In this document: piece by piece, positions 1-10,595 of the stretch
Numbering within the stretch: position 1 is the stretch's first letter
Layout: each line of letters opens with the position of its first letter
From: Cordia subcordata
Taxonomy: Eukaryota; Streptophyta; Magnoliopsida; Boraginales; Cordiaceae
DNA length: 64,000 nucleotides
Assembly (NCBI GenBank): GCA_028554755.1
Contig: JAPTOF010000015.1
Span: 806,001-870,000 of the forward strand
Reading direction: 5' to 3'
Position numbers and translations under genes: made by a program
Notes under the pieces: model-generated
The model's input: the letters and a program-made list of their open reading frames with translations, nothing else
Database searches by the model: none
Told to the model about the DNA's origin: nothing

Positions 1-224
1 ATTGTCAATTCCTCATTATGAATTGGAACCAATTCTTCCATAGTTTTTAACTATTTGTTTTAAGCCAAGTTTTTCAAAAGTACCACCAGAATATATTGTT
101 CTTGTTCAACTTTTGGAATTGTCCACTTATTAAGCATATAAAGATTTTGAGAAATTTCATATTCTTCCTTTCTACTGTTTTTTACAGTATTCTCATTCTT
201 TCGGAAAATATTCCACATTTTATC

Positions 225-905
225 AAAATTAACTAACTTAACTTTTTTTAAATTCCTAAATCCCAAATTTTCTACAATTAACTAACTTAACTTTCTTATA
301 AAATTTAAATCCCTATAAATTACTAAATTATTAAATTATAAAGTTATTAAATTACAAAATTATTAAATTACCAAATTTCTTAATATCCTACCTTTCAACA
401 ACTAAACTATCTTAAACTAACAACAATTAAATTACAAAATAGCAAATCAACATCATCACTCAAAATAAAATGACCTTAAACTACCAAACAAAATTAAACA
501 AACAAACAACAAATAATTCTAAAATTATAAACCCTAAACCATAAATTATTATTATTATTATAACAACAACAACAACAACAATAATAATAACAACAACAAT
601 AATGCTAAAATTATAAACCCTAAACCATAAATTACTAACTAACTTTAACTTTTTTAAATTGCTAAATCCCAAATTTTCTACAATTAACTAACTTAACTTT
701 CTTATAAAATTTAAATCCCTTAATTATTAAATTACTAACTTCTTAATTATTAATTTCCTAAAATTATTAAATTACCAAATTTCTTAATATCCTACCTTTC
801 AATAACTAAACTATCTTAAACTAACAACATTTAAATTACAAAATAACAAATCAACATCATCACTCAAAATAAAATTACCTTAAACTACCAAACAAAATTA
901 AACAA
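225..905. repeat. AT-rich ~405-bp tandem duplication with (AAT/AAC)n microsatellite
   Basis: The segment near 262-497 recurs near 668-903 at an offset of 404-406 bp, with only scattered differences. Between the copies, at about 545-602, lies an imperfect ATT/ACA triplet array. The rest of 1-1000 is low-complexity AT-rich sequence, and I see no credible coding signal in it. Confidence 0.8.
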
Positions 906-1039
906 ACTAACAACAAATTATATAACTTAAAACATAAAATATAATAATAAAACATAACATAAAACAAATAACTTACAATATAGAGGCTAAATCTTTGGAA
1001 GTGAGGCTGATCAATTAGAAAATCTCAAGTAGGGGTGAG

Positions 1040-1400
1040 AGAATTTCTGAAAATGAAATAGTGAATGGGAGAGGAAAAGCCCAAGCGGGCTAATTTATGG
1101 AACGCGATCAGGTTTCTAGTGCGCACACCACATTCCTGGAGTGCACCGCATTTGCTACTGCATTTCTAGAGTGCGTCTTGCGTTTCTGTATTGCAGTCCG
1201 CGTTCTTGATTCGCAAGCTTTTTAAATTTTGAATTTTTTTTAATTATCTTTGGCAAGCACATTTTGGGGTGTGAATCATATTTTTGCACAGCACCCAACA
1301 CATTCTGAAAACGAGATTGAATTATAGTTAAAACCCTGTCCAAAAAGGGATTAATTTTGCATGGAATGTTAAAAATTGGGTTAAAATATAACTAGGATTG
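1040..1400. mobile_element. Terminal fragment of a second, related MULE
   Basis: This stretch has the same style as the right TIR of the adjacent MULE, in the same orientation: repeated GAGTGCG/GCATTTC words, then a motif close to GTTAATTTTGCAT (about 1350-1363), then an AAAATTGGGT tail. It lies just outside the left end of the full element at 1438. I infer that it is the right end of a related, otherwise degraded element whose interior may be the AT-rich 1-1000 region. No matching left end is visible. Confidence 0.45.
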
Positions 1401-1437
1401 GTGTAAAAGCAAATCCAGCACCGTACAAGCGTTGGAT

Positions 1438-1650
1438 GTGGCCACGGAATTTTTTTTAACCCAAAATATAAAATGTTATGCAAAATTAACCCCGTTTGTA
1501 AATGGTTTTGAAAAATAACCCAATTTGGTTTCGAAAATACGTAGGACGCATTTATGGAACGCGGATGCGTTCCGAGAACACGAGCCGCTAATGCGGCGCA
1601 CTCTGGGAACGCAACCCGCCGTCCTGGAACGCGGCCTTCGCCACCCCTTC
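1438..1650 (+). repeat. MULE left terminal inverted repeat
   Basis: It pairs with the reverse complement of about 8285-8496. The outer ~130 bp align well. Further in, both arms dissolve into CpG-containing words such as GGAACGCG and GAGTGCG. Confidence 0.8.
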
Positions 1651-1765
1651 AGTTTTCCCTCATTCTCCCCCCACCCCACACCCGATTTTCTTTTGTTTTT
1701 CTCTCATTCCCTCATACAAAATTTTTAGCTTTCCAGCGTCATTACGAGGATATTGCCATAATATT

Positions 1766-2528
1766 GTAAGTTATTTTAATTTTATGTTGTTTTTTGCAAT
1801 TGTATTTAACGTTTTAAGTTATGAAATTTGTTTTTAGATCGTGTAATGTTTTTTTGTTAGTTAATTTTAGTTTGTGTTAATTTTAATTTTAATTTTTGTT
1901 AGAATTGTAGATTAGAATTTTAGTTTGTGTTAATTTGTAATTTACTTTTAATTGTTGTTAAAAAATATAGCATAATTATTAGAAATAGACTTAATATTGT
2001 TATTATTATTATTATTATTATTAAGATTATCATTATTATTAACAATGTTATTATTTTTATGACAGCCATGTTATATGTTTTATGTTATATGTTATTATTA
2101 ATTTAATTAATGCAATTATTGATATTATTATCATTATTTATTATTATTATTATGATGATGATTACGACGACGATGGATGGTTATGTTATATATTAGAGGT
2201 TATTATTAATTTTATTATCACTATTATTGATATTATTATCATTATTTATTATTGTGATGATGATGACGATGATGGATGATTAATGCTATATGTTAGATGT
2301 TATTATTAATTTTATTATTACTATTATTGATATTATTATCATTATTTATTATTATGATGGATGATTAATATTATCTTTGTGTTATTATCATTATTATTAA
2401 TACTATCATTGATATTATTATTGATAATATTAGTTTTATCATCATTATTATTTGATAAAATTAGAGATGTAATGTTTATAGTGAAGTAGTAATACTTAGT
2501 TAATCGTTATTATTATTTTTTATTTTAG
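1766..2528 (+). other. Putative 5' leader intron of the PMD gene
   Basis: A GTAAGT donor at 1766 follows the left TIR. A TTTTAG acceptor ends at 2528, eight bases before the ATG at 2537. The interval is strongly T-rich and AT-rich, as plant introns are. This is inference from splice motifs only. Confidence 0.4.
1979..2395. repeat. (ATT)n microsatellite and ~100-bp tandem repeat, three copies
   Basis: An ATT array at about 1997-2022 is followed by three imperfect copies of a roughly 100-bp unit (starting near 2080, 2183 and 2284). Each copy runs from a TTATATGTTA-like word through ATTATTGATATTATTATC to a GATGATGG cluster. The repeats sit inside the putative leader intron of the PMD gene. Confidence 0.8.
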
Positions 2529-2536
2529 GAGTCATT

Positions 2537-5026
2537 ATGGATTCAGGACCTGCACCAATAGACGCCACCTTACTGTGCCATTATATGGATCACCAGGTGC
2601 AATATTTGCAGGACCCACACCATCTGGGTACTTTTAGGTGCTACAGGTCAAATAGGTCTTTGTTTAATGAGCCGGGGCACCCATTAGTACAGCAACAGTT
2701 GGTGGGGACCGGATTCTATAGGTGTTATATATCCCGATACCATCAGCTAAACCACGAATTGATTACTGCCATGATAGAGAGGTGGCGGTCGGAGACCCAC
2801 ACATTCCATTTACCCGGAGGTGAGGCCACCGTCACCCTGCAGGATGTGGCCGTGTATTGGGGTCTTCCCGTGACCGATACTCCTATCCCAGTGATTGATA
2901 CGATCCCACGGTTGAGGGATAATTGGGTTGCCACGATCCGGGATTTGTTGGGGATTGATGCGGATGCGGTTGCGGACGACAGTACCGGCCGTATCGACAT
3001 TGTGAGGAACTCGGTAAATTTCATCCAGCTGCAGGAGAGGTATGTGATGTAGGGCACTCCGGATAACCCCATGCAGTACCAGGCTCAGCAGCGAGCACGG
3101 CTGTAGATATTTCTCTTGATTTGCTGTCACCTTTGTGCGAACACGAGTACGAATGACGGTAATTTGTCCTGGTTACCGTTATTGACATACTTTGAGCGTA
3201 TCCGACAGTACAACTGGGGCGTGGCTATACTATCATATTTGTACTAGCAGCTTGACAGCGCCACCTTCCATCAGTGTAAGGGTGTATGCGAAGCTATGAC
3301 ACTAGTCCAGGTATTGGTTTGCATTATGTAGTAGTTATGTTTATATTTTATGAATGTTAACATTATTAATACAACCGTTATTATAACATAACACATGTTT
3401 AATGCTTGCAGTTTTTTGCATGGGACCGATTCACGGCTTTTCGGCCTCAGCTTTTAAATCCCACACGCGAGCAGCTACAGCGCCAGCAGCATCATCTGGA
3501 GGCTATGTTTCAGCTCCCTAGCGTTCCACGGGGTGCACAGTTTTACATCAAAAAGGAAATGACAGATGCATCCGAAAAGTCAGGTCAGGTTGAGTGTCAG
3601 GATGTTATAGACCATCTACAGCCTGACGAGGTATAGTACATTGAAGTTGCTTTATTACATATTCATGTCCTTGAACACATGTGTGATGCATGTAATTAAC
3701 TATCCGGTGCTTGTTTTGGTTACAGTTCATATGGCAGCCGTTCAGGGCGATAATGGACACCCTCCCACCGTATTGTGTTACCGACAGTGACATCTGGCGT
3801 GACCGGATACCGCTGATATTTGGTCATACTGTTGAGTGGCACCGCCCGGATCGTGTCTTGCGGCAGTTTGGACTGAGGTTGACAATCCCTCCTGATCCCC
3901 CTACACATGAGAAACACAAGGACGAGAAGGAAAAGGTCGAGAGAGCTGCGCTGACAGAGGCTGTGGATATGTGAGGAAATTGGCAGCAGCGCATTTTACA
4001 TGGACAAGTGAAGGATGCGCCGCCGGCAGCAGCACTCAAGGCTTACATGACTTGGTACCGTCGGGTGACCATATTACATGTCGGTCATCCAGGTACAAGT
4101 CATAGGCGAGATGGTTACGTGGCATCAGCACGTGATGAGACATCAATGGTGAGCTGCCTTTGTGCTCTTGTTTATGTTCCTCAATGAAAAATGTACACTT
4201 TTAGCTGATATTAACCACAATATGTTATGTTTGCCTACAAGCCGTTGTCGTTCAGCATGTGGTTCATCATTCGCGTGATTTGCTGCAGCGTTATGAGGCG
4301 GGGGACCTTGGGGGCGGTGCACACATGGAGCATGTAATGCGGCACTTGCAGCTCATGCAGTTGCATGGCTAGAGCGCACTCCGACACACACAGTACGAGT
4401 ATCTCATACAGTAGAGAGCCGTGTGGGAGTTGCCCGATGCGCCTCCGATGCAGCCACTGCAGCAGCATAGAGAGTATCGTTCGCATCATCCTCGTCCTTT
4501 GCACCGCAGTCACAAGTATCCCACCAGGTCATCAGAACCATTCGCCCCCGATGCACCATCCCCCGCATATCGTCCACCCACACGGCCAGCATATCATCCA
4601 CCCACGTATCATTTGTTCCCCTTTGACTTTTCCAGTGAGGGTGTTGAGCTGATCAGTCGCGGTAGACAGGGTATGTTCAAGGCTGGCAGATCATCCAAGC
4701 CGGTGATTGATGAGGCAGATGACACCGAGGAGGATGACGAGGCGACGCATAGCGAGTCATCGGGGGGGTCTCCGAGCAGATACATGGGGTCCCGGAACTA
4801 TGTTCCCAAGCCATTGGTGGACAGTGGTGTTGAGCAGCAGGAACCCCCACCGCGTTCATCCGAGGCACATGCACCACAGGCACCAGCCACACAGCCACAG
4901 GCACAGGAGCCCCCGCCACGTCAAACACGTTCATCCAGAAAACGCAACGCACCATCCCCCATTAGACGTCATTTACTTGACTGCAGTACCAGGGGGAAGG
5001 GGCCTAATCATTACACACCTGGATGA
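2537..5026 (+). pseudogene. Plant mobile domain (PMD, MAIN-like) gene of the MULE, decayed
   Basis: The N-terminus starts MDSGPAPID. The PMD core motif HTFHLPGGEATVTLQDVAVY lies at about residues 92-111, followed by WGLPVTD. Proposed exons are 2537-3310, 3412-3630, 3726-4148 and about 4205/4242-5026, with GT-AG introns of about 100, 95 and 56-93 bp. The first three exons join in phase 0; the last junction is uncertain. The C-terminal exon encodes a Pro/Gln/His-rich low-complexity tail. In-frame stops occur at 3050, 3104, 3245, 3972, 4370 and 4412, so it is not functional as read. PMD proteins are known as plant-specific regulators (MAIN/MAIL1) and as cargo of transposons. In this position the gene corresponds to the mudrB slot of MuDR. 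What it does for the transposon is unknown. Confidence 0.8.
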
Positions 5027-5152
5027 TGTATTCAGTTTTCTTGCACATTTTTTTCATATGTATTTGGTGACAAACTTTCTTTTGTTGATTGGACTTTCAT
5101 TTGGTTTTTTATTCATTTTAGACACGTTATCGTTAACCTGACAACGTTAATT

Positions 5153-5290
5153 ACACGTTAACATTATAATGTCACAACAAATAAGCATAAAACGATTACA
5201 CGTTAACATTACAACGTCACAACAAATAAGCATAAAACGATTACACAATAATATTACAATGTCAAAACAAATAGACATAAAATGATTACA
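5153..5290. repeat. 45-bp tandem repeat, three copies, between the convergent MULE genes
   Basis: Units start at 5153, 5198 and 5243 (period exactly 45). Each carries ACACGTTAACATT-like and AACAAATAAGCATAAAACGA-like words; the third copy is more diverged. They lie between the 3' ends of the PMD gene and the transposase gene. Confidence 0.85.
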
Positions 5291-5380
5291 TATGGAACTT
5301 GTGGCAACTGCTAAACATAACGTATTGCGCATTTTGGTTGTTGGGGCAAATTGGAGTAGTGTGACCTGGTTGACCACATG

Positions 5381-7881
5381 CTATACACCTTCATCGTCCA
5401 CAGCGGTCCAAGTTATCCATCTCGTTTGGATACGCCGGCCTTCGGCTCAACCTCGTCTCTGTCGAACACGACTTGGGTTCAAATGCAACATCCATGCAGG
5501 CGCTGGAGGCCAATAAAATTGGTGTCCAAGAGGCTCGAATGTCCGCCAATAGGTATCTTTTTACGATTTCACTGTTAGCTGTTGATGTATCATGTTCTCC
5601 ACATTAAACTCCCTAAATCAAGCAACAGTTTGCACATGCGAGCATGGCAAGTGATATTCAACCCACTTGCCGCAAGTACACGTACTTTCTTCCCAGTTGA
5701 CAACCTAGTTAGCGGATTCTCGTTCCATCACACTAGCAATCGACCGACCTGGTATCTGCCATCCTCTCTGAAACTAAGTACGTGATGGCGATGTGACGAG
5801 GTCTCCCACTTCTCAAATAGCGCCCTCACACTAGCAGGGAGCCGATGGCCTTCACTTTCCAACTGCATGGCATGGACCAACCGATCATGAAAGTAACCTT
5901 TTATCTTCATAAAAGTATTAGTAACAAGGGCTGTGATGGGTAAACCCCTTGCACCGACGAGGACACCGTTGAAGCATTCGACATTATTTGTGGTCATCAC
6001 ACCCTATCTGAATCCCCCATCAGCACTCATGGTCCATGTATCGACAGGGATATTGGATAGGAACTTGTGTATTCATCTGCCAACATCGTTCTGACTAGGG
6101 TCCAGAGCAAGGATCATGTTCATTGCATGCAAATGTTTGCATGCTTGACATTCTCGGCCAGCTATCCAACACATGTCTTTAATGAATTGATTCCGCCATC
6201 TTTTCATCACATTGCTCTTCAGATGTCTCAACCAGACGTGATATTTTATTTAAAGTTGACCGTCACGTAACCCGATTGATTGCAGATGCGATGCCTGCAT
6301 GCCTATCTGAAATGATACACACTTGGGGCATCCCGGTGATAAAGTTCTCACGCAACTGATGTAAAAACCACGACCAAGTACGAGTTGTCTCTGCATCCAC
6401 AACGGCAACACTTGGCAGTTGGTGTCTGTGGCTAATGCAACTAGGAGATGACCCTTGTACTTCCTCTATAAGTGTGTGCCGTCCAGCGAAACAACGGGCT
6501 TACAATACCTCCACGCTACGATGCATGGACCGAACGCCGAGTAAACCATGTCGAAAATTTTTTCAGCTTGCGTTGAGCCTTCAACGAACCTATATCTCAC
6601 AACACTACCTGGATTCTTGGCCATCACGGCACCAAGAAACTGTGGGAGAATTTGATACGACGTGTCCCAATTGCCATACACTAGTTCAATTGCTTTATTC
6701 CGGTCGTTCCATGCTTTTCCGTAACTGACATCCGCGTTAAGCTTTTCCTTCATGTGAGCTTGGATAAGCCCGACCTTGTAATCAGCCTTCTTAGCTATGA
6801 AATGCCTCACCAAATATCCAACCAATCCCGAGGTCAAATTTCTGTGCCCCGACGCAGTTATTTGCACTATACATACATGTCTGGCGTCATACTGCGTGAT
6901 CTCCCACTGTTTGTGCGTTGCTTTCCTTATTACACGTACATACCATGAGCATTCTATAATTCCACTGTGTGCTTTCCTACATCGTACCTTCCACAGGATC
7001 TTACTCGACTTGACGACCCTATATTCCTTTTGTATTCTTATTGCGTACTATTGAACAGCCCTTATCCCATCCACTTGGGATGGGAACACCATTCCTTTGG
7101 CCAGTTCCATCCTATCCAAGTCCCATACTGGACGTTTGGTGACCTCGTACCTACTTGTCGTGTAGAATTCATTCCTAGCAGTATGGAACTCCACTACTTC
7201 CTCCTCATCTACCTCCGCCTCTGCATCGACATCCGGTCCTTGTACCTCGTTCTCAATTTGGTAGTTCAAACTTGCTTCTGAGATTGCATCTTCTTCTTGA
7301 TCGTTCAATTCACCGTCCTCGTTTTCCTCGTCTGCCTCTGACAAAACAGTATCTGCTGCGACGTCACATCTCTCTTCCATGCCACCGCCATGATGAGAGG
7401 ATCCTCCGACTTCAAAAGTGGAATGTGGTTGCGGGGAAATGGAAAAAGTAGCAAACTCCGCTGATGTTGTTGCAATATTGATATGTTCATCTTCTACATA
7501 CGATGGTGCTGCATTTAGGTCTGGCATGTTAGACTGGTACGAGACATCGGGCATTATTTGCAACACATACACGTCGTCAGACTGAACAGACTAAACGTCC
7601 ATTATTACGTTCCCCACACAGCGGTTTCATTCACAGCAAGCTGTGTCGTACATCTCCCGCATATCTTCATCATCAATTATTGCACTTGGATAATAATATA
7701 TCTGCTGCAATGTAGCATCCCATCTAAGGTCACGATAGCATAAGTTAACCCTATCGATGCTCGGACGCAATCCTAGTTTTCTAATTACACGAGAAACAAA
7801 TTCATCGTAAGTTGTATCTGGATGAATTTTGATTTTGCGTGGTATATTTGGACTTCTATAATCAAGACCGTAATTGGTCAT
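5381..7881 (-). pseudogene. mudrA-like MULE transposase, decayed
   Basis: One reading frame runs almost unbroken on the minus strand from the ATG at 7881. It begins with a basic PB1-like N-terminal domain (7627-7881) and an acidic Asp/Glu-rich linker (7048-7572). A MULE transposase domain follows, with SLDGTHL (near 6470-6490), SDRHAGI (near 6305-6325) and MTTNNVECFNGVL (5962-6000). A SWIM zinc finger with CTCG and PCSH motifs lies near 5630-5685. The end is at the stop at 5381. It would bind the TIRs and catalyse cut-and-paste in the nucleus. It is broken: in-frame stops lie at 7627, 7591, 7048, 6466, 6250, 6073, 6004 and 5728. The SDRHAGI segment (about 6260-6440) and the SWIM segment lie in shifted frames, so there are at least two indel regions. 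No intron is needed to explain it. Confidence 0.85.
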
Positions 7882-8284
7882 TATTGTGTGACCGCCGTAT
7901 TATAAAAGAACAGTAACCCCGGTTGAATTCATTCTTTTAGGTGCTTTGGTAGAAACTTATACTGACAAATTGAATGAATTTGGTAGAAAGTTTATTTGGT
8001 GGAAAGTTATTGTAATGGGTAACGGATTGAATGATCCGGTGGAGGAAGGGGTTGAGGTTTATATAGGCAAAAAACGCATTCTGGGAGTGCGATTTTTGAA
8101 ATTTCCCGTGACATGAAATGACTAAAGCTTGATTTGTGGCAGCGAATATATTCCGGATACTGCAAACGCACTACCAGAATGCGCTGCTAAGAATATTTTC
8201 TCGTCCTTGCAATCAAATCAAATCGGAATCGAATCAAATCTGGCAGGGCTGCAGGGAAACCCATAAAACAGGTTCCGGAAGCGT

Positions 8285-8496
8285 GGAACGCATTCCGAGA
8301 ATGCTGGCGCACTCTGAAAATGCGGGAGAACTCCTAGAGTGCGGCCGTGTTCCCGAAATGCGTTCTGCGCTCTAGGATTGCGTGCCACGCATTTTTGAAA
8401 CCAGGTTGAGTTATTTTTCAAATCGCTTTACAAATGGAGTTAATTTTGCATAACATTTTAATTTTTGGGTCAAAAAAAAAATTTCCATATGGCCAC
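8285..8496 (-). repeat. MULE right terminal inverted repeat
   Basis: This is the reverse complement of the left arm. The outer part shares the GTGGCCA terminus, a T-run, GACCCAAAAATTAAAATG and the TATGCAAAATTAAC core. Inner GAGTGCG/GGAACGC words are repeated. Confidence 0.8.
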
Positions 8497-8647
8497 TTAG
8501 ATGATGGGACAAAACACGAGGATAATTCTCCTTAACTTGAACGTGTCATTTCATCCGTACGCCAGTTTTGTGAATGATCGAGTCTCAGTCCGAACTAAGT
8601 TGATCCACCTTCAAGGAAACTTTTCCATAGTTGGATGCTTTGTTTTA

Positions 8648-8874
8648 GGACCCATTTGAATTGACTTTTTTCAAAAGTGCTTTGTTGAAGCATTTTTAAA
8701 AATAATTTTTTTTAAAAATTGAAAATTTTGACTTTAAAAAAAAACTGTATTTAAATATTTTTCAGAGTATTAACTTTTTTCGAAATCAACTCAAATAGTT
8801 ATTGCAAATTTAATTTAACTTTTTCATGAAAAAAAATATTTTTTCCTAAAAAAAAAATCAACCCAAACAAGCCC
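8648..8874. mobile_element. PIF/Harbinger-like MITE (227 bp), TSD TTA
   Basis: The left end GGACCCATTTGAATTGA pairs with the complement of the right end, GGGCTTGTTTGGGTTGA. The interior is rich in A and T runs and forms a foldback. A 3-bp TTA duplication flanks it (8645-8647 and 8875-8877), as expected for PIF/Harbinger elements. Related copies occur at 27.5-28.3 kb and at 37650. Confidence 0.75.
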
Positions 8875-8877
8875 TTA

Positions 8878-10474
8878 GTGTAATTAACGAAAGCTAGGTT
8901 AGATTTGATAATACTCAAAACAAATGAAAAGAGATAAACGGTCAATAGTCCGCAGTTGGCAGGTAACTTCATCCACCAAAAAAGGAGGAAGAAGTGGGGG
9001 AGCTGCGGTCAAGCTCTTGTCGTGGATATTTATTCTCTTATATCGATATAAGAAAAATTTTAACTATTCAAATGAACATTGTATTATTTCAGTAATTCAT
9101 GCAACAAGAATAAATTTTTTAAAATTTTCTTTTCAATCTCTAATTTACAAGCGTGATGATCGTTGAAGTTCCGAGAAAAGGCTGAATCACTGAGAAAGGC
9201 TGTTTGCCGATGCCAGACAATCCAACTCAAAGAATAAGCAGAAGCGGAAACAGATGCAAAAGAATGCGAGAAAAATATTATTATAAGAATGAGCAGAAGT
9301 CCTCAAATAAATATAATTACGAGAGAGGCATAAGCATAATCAAGACATACCTTCATTCAAAATCTACACAACACAAATGCTACAGTTGACATGAAATACG
9401 CTCCAAAAAGTGCTAGAAATAGTTCAAAAATGATGAACCAACAGATGCAAAAGAGAGAATAAAAGCAACCACTAATCAAGTGGCTTTTTATGGGCTACAC
9501 TGGTAATTTCCTTTCTGTCATCAAATGACTTGTTTGGTCCATAAAATATTTCATAACAATTGCAATGCAATCCAATTGGGGTCTTGCACTTACGTCATAT
9601 TAACGCTCCTTCAGCCTGATATTGTTAGACTATGGTATTGCAATTTACAAGAGCTTGAAACAATGCAGTAAGCACCGGTCAGCTTATGCTATTGACGTGG
9701 CCATGTAGACCCGTCAAGGGTAAACGAATAGCGTGCACAACGACCCCGAAGCATAGAAGTCATTACTATTTACCTCAGACCTCAAAGAAGCTTGCTTATG
9801 ATACTTGCATCGTCAAGTAGCTGAAAGTTTCAATGCAGATGGCGAATAGAACTCCTCTGCATGAATGATTTCCTATTTGATCTAGGGAATAATAAGAGAA
9901 GACTACGAAGATATCCGGGTAAAGACAAAATACTAAGAAAAGCAATGAAATTACCCAGAAAAGAGAGAATAAAATGCTGTGAGAAGACTATGAGAAGCAG
10001 CACCAACCTCAAGTTCTTAATATAGCTTTTCAGTTTCTGATTCCGGGAACCAACAAATACGAGTAAATTATTAAAGAAAATCAAAGAGAAAGTGATCTGC
10101 CGCAGGAGGCTATAGGATGTTACACAATCACGAGTAAACAGTTACTATGTCAACAATTTGCTTAACTGTTCTATAAACTCTTCCAATGCGAGTGCAACAT
10201 ACAAAGGAGCAAAACACAATATATGTTTCTCTGCAAATATCCCAAAAAAAAAGGGGAAAAAGCCAAAGTGTTTGATGTCATTAGAAAAATGAAGGTCTGC
10301 AGATCCACGCCGGTCTACAGAATTACCTTTTTGCAGCAAGCACAGTAAACATATCAAATAAATTCGATCTACAATGAAGAGTTTTAACTTTACAACCTAG
10401 AACATGGAAACCTAAGTTTTGACGAACCCATATCACCCAAGGAAGACGACTGATTATTAAATAGTTCCAGGATC
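8878..10474. other. Region downstream of the histone-fold gene, no gene seen
   Basis: AT-rich sequence without a supportable coding exon. The part next to 10475 should contain the 3' UTR of the minus-strand gene that ends there. I could not place a poly(A) site with confidence. Confidence 0.4.
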
Positions 10475-10595
10475 TTACTTTGATGGAGAAGTTAGCTTAT
10501 TTTCTTCTGAATCGTGCTTTAATGTAGAATCCCCACCCATCAATTCCTGAAAGCCTTCAACCTTCACCGGTGGAGCCCTAACCATTCCCGTATTC
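10475..10595 (-). CDS. Exon 6 (last) of the histone-fold gene
   Basis: 121 bp after a CTATTGCAG acceptor. It encodes NTGMVRAPPVKVEGFQELMG and ends SPSK with TAA at 10475-10477. Length and phase fit the upstream exons exactly. Confidence 0.85.

Larger units (their letters stand above)
1438..8496. mobile_element. Mutator-like element (MULE) with convergent PMD gene and transposase
   Basis: Long inverted repeats bound a 7.06-kb unit. The left end begins GTGGCCAC, and the complement of the right end begins GTGGCCATATGG; both continue into a conserved stretch containing ATGTTATGCAAAATTAAC. Inside are a + strand plant mobile domain gene (from 2537) and a - strand mudrA-like transposase (from 7881), with 3' ends facing each other about 350 bp apart. 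This is the MuDR layout. Both genes have multiple in-frame stops, so this copy looks dead. A 9-bp target duplication is not clear: TTGGAT (1432-1437) and TTAGAT (8497-8502) are similar but are not a clean repeat. Confidence 0.85.

Noticed and set aside
2082..2279. Frame of Ile/Tyr/Asp repeats upstream of the PMD gene
   Set aside because: It is a translation of the ATT/GAT tandem repeat, not a gene.
4235..4955. Minus-strand frames of about 92 codons opposite the PMD gene
   Set aside because: Antisense shadows of the Pro/Gln-rich PMD tail; the sense reading has the recognisable context.
5147..5290. 45-bp repeats as a CRISPR-like array
   Set aside because: Units are contiguous tandem copies without unique spacers, in a plant transposon.
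1431..8505. A 9-bp target-site duplication for the MULE
   Set aside because: TTGGAT on the left and TTAGAT on the right are similar but differ and are not symmetric around the TIR ends, so I do not claim a TSD.
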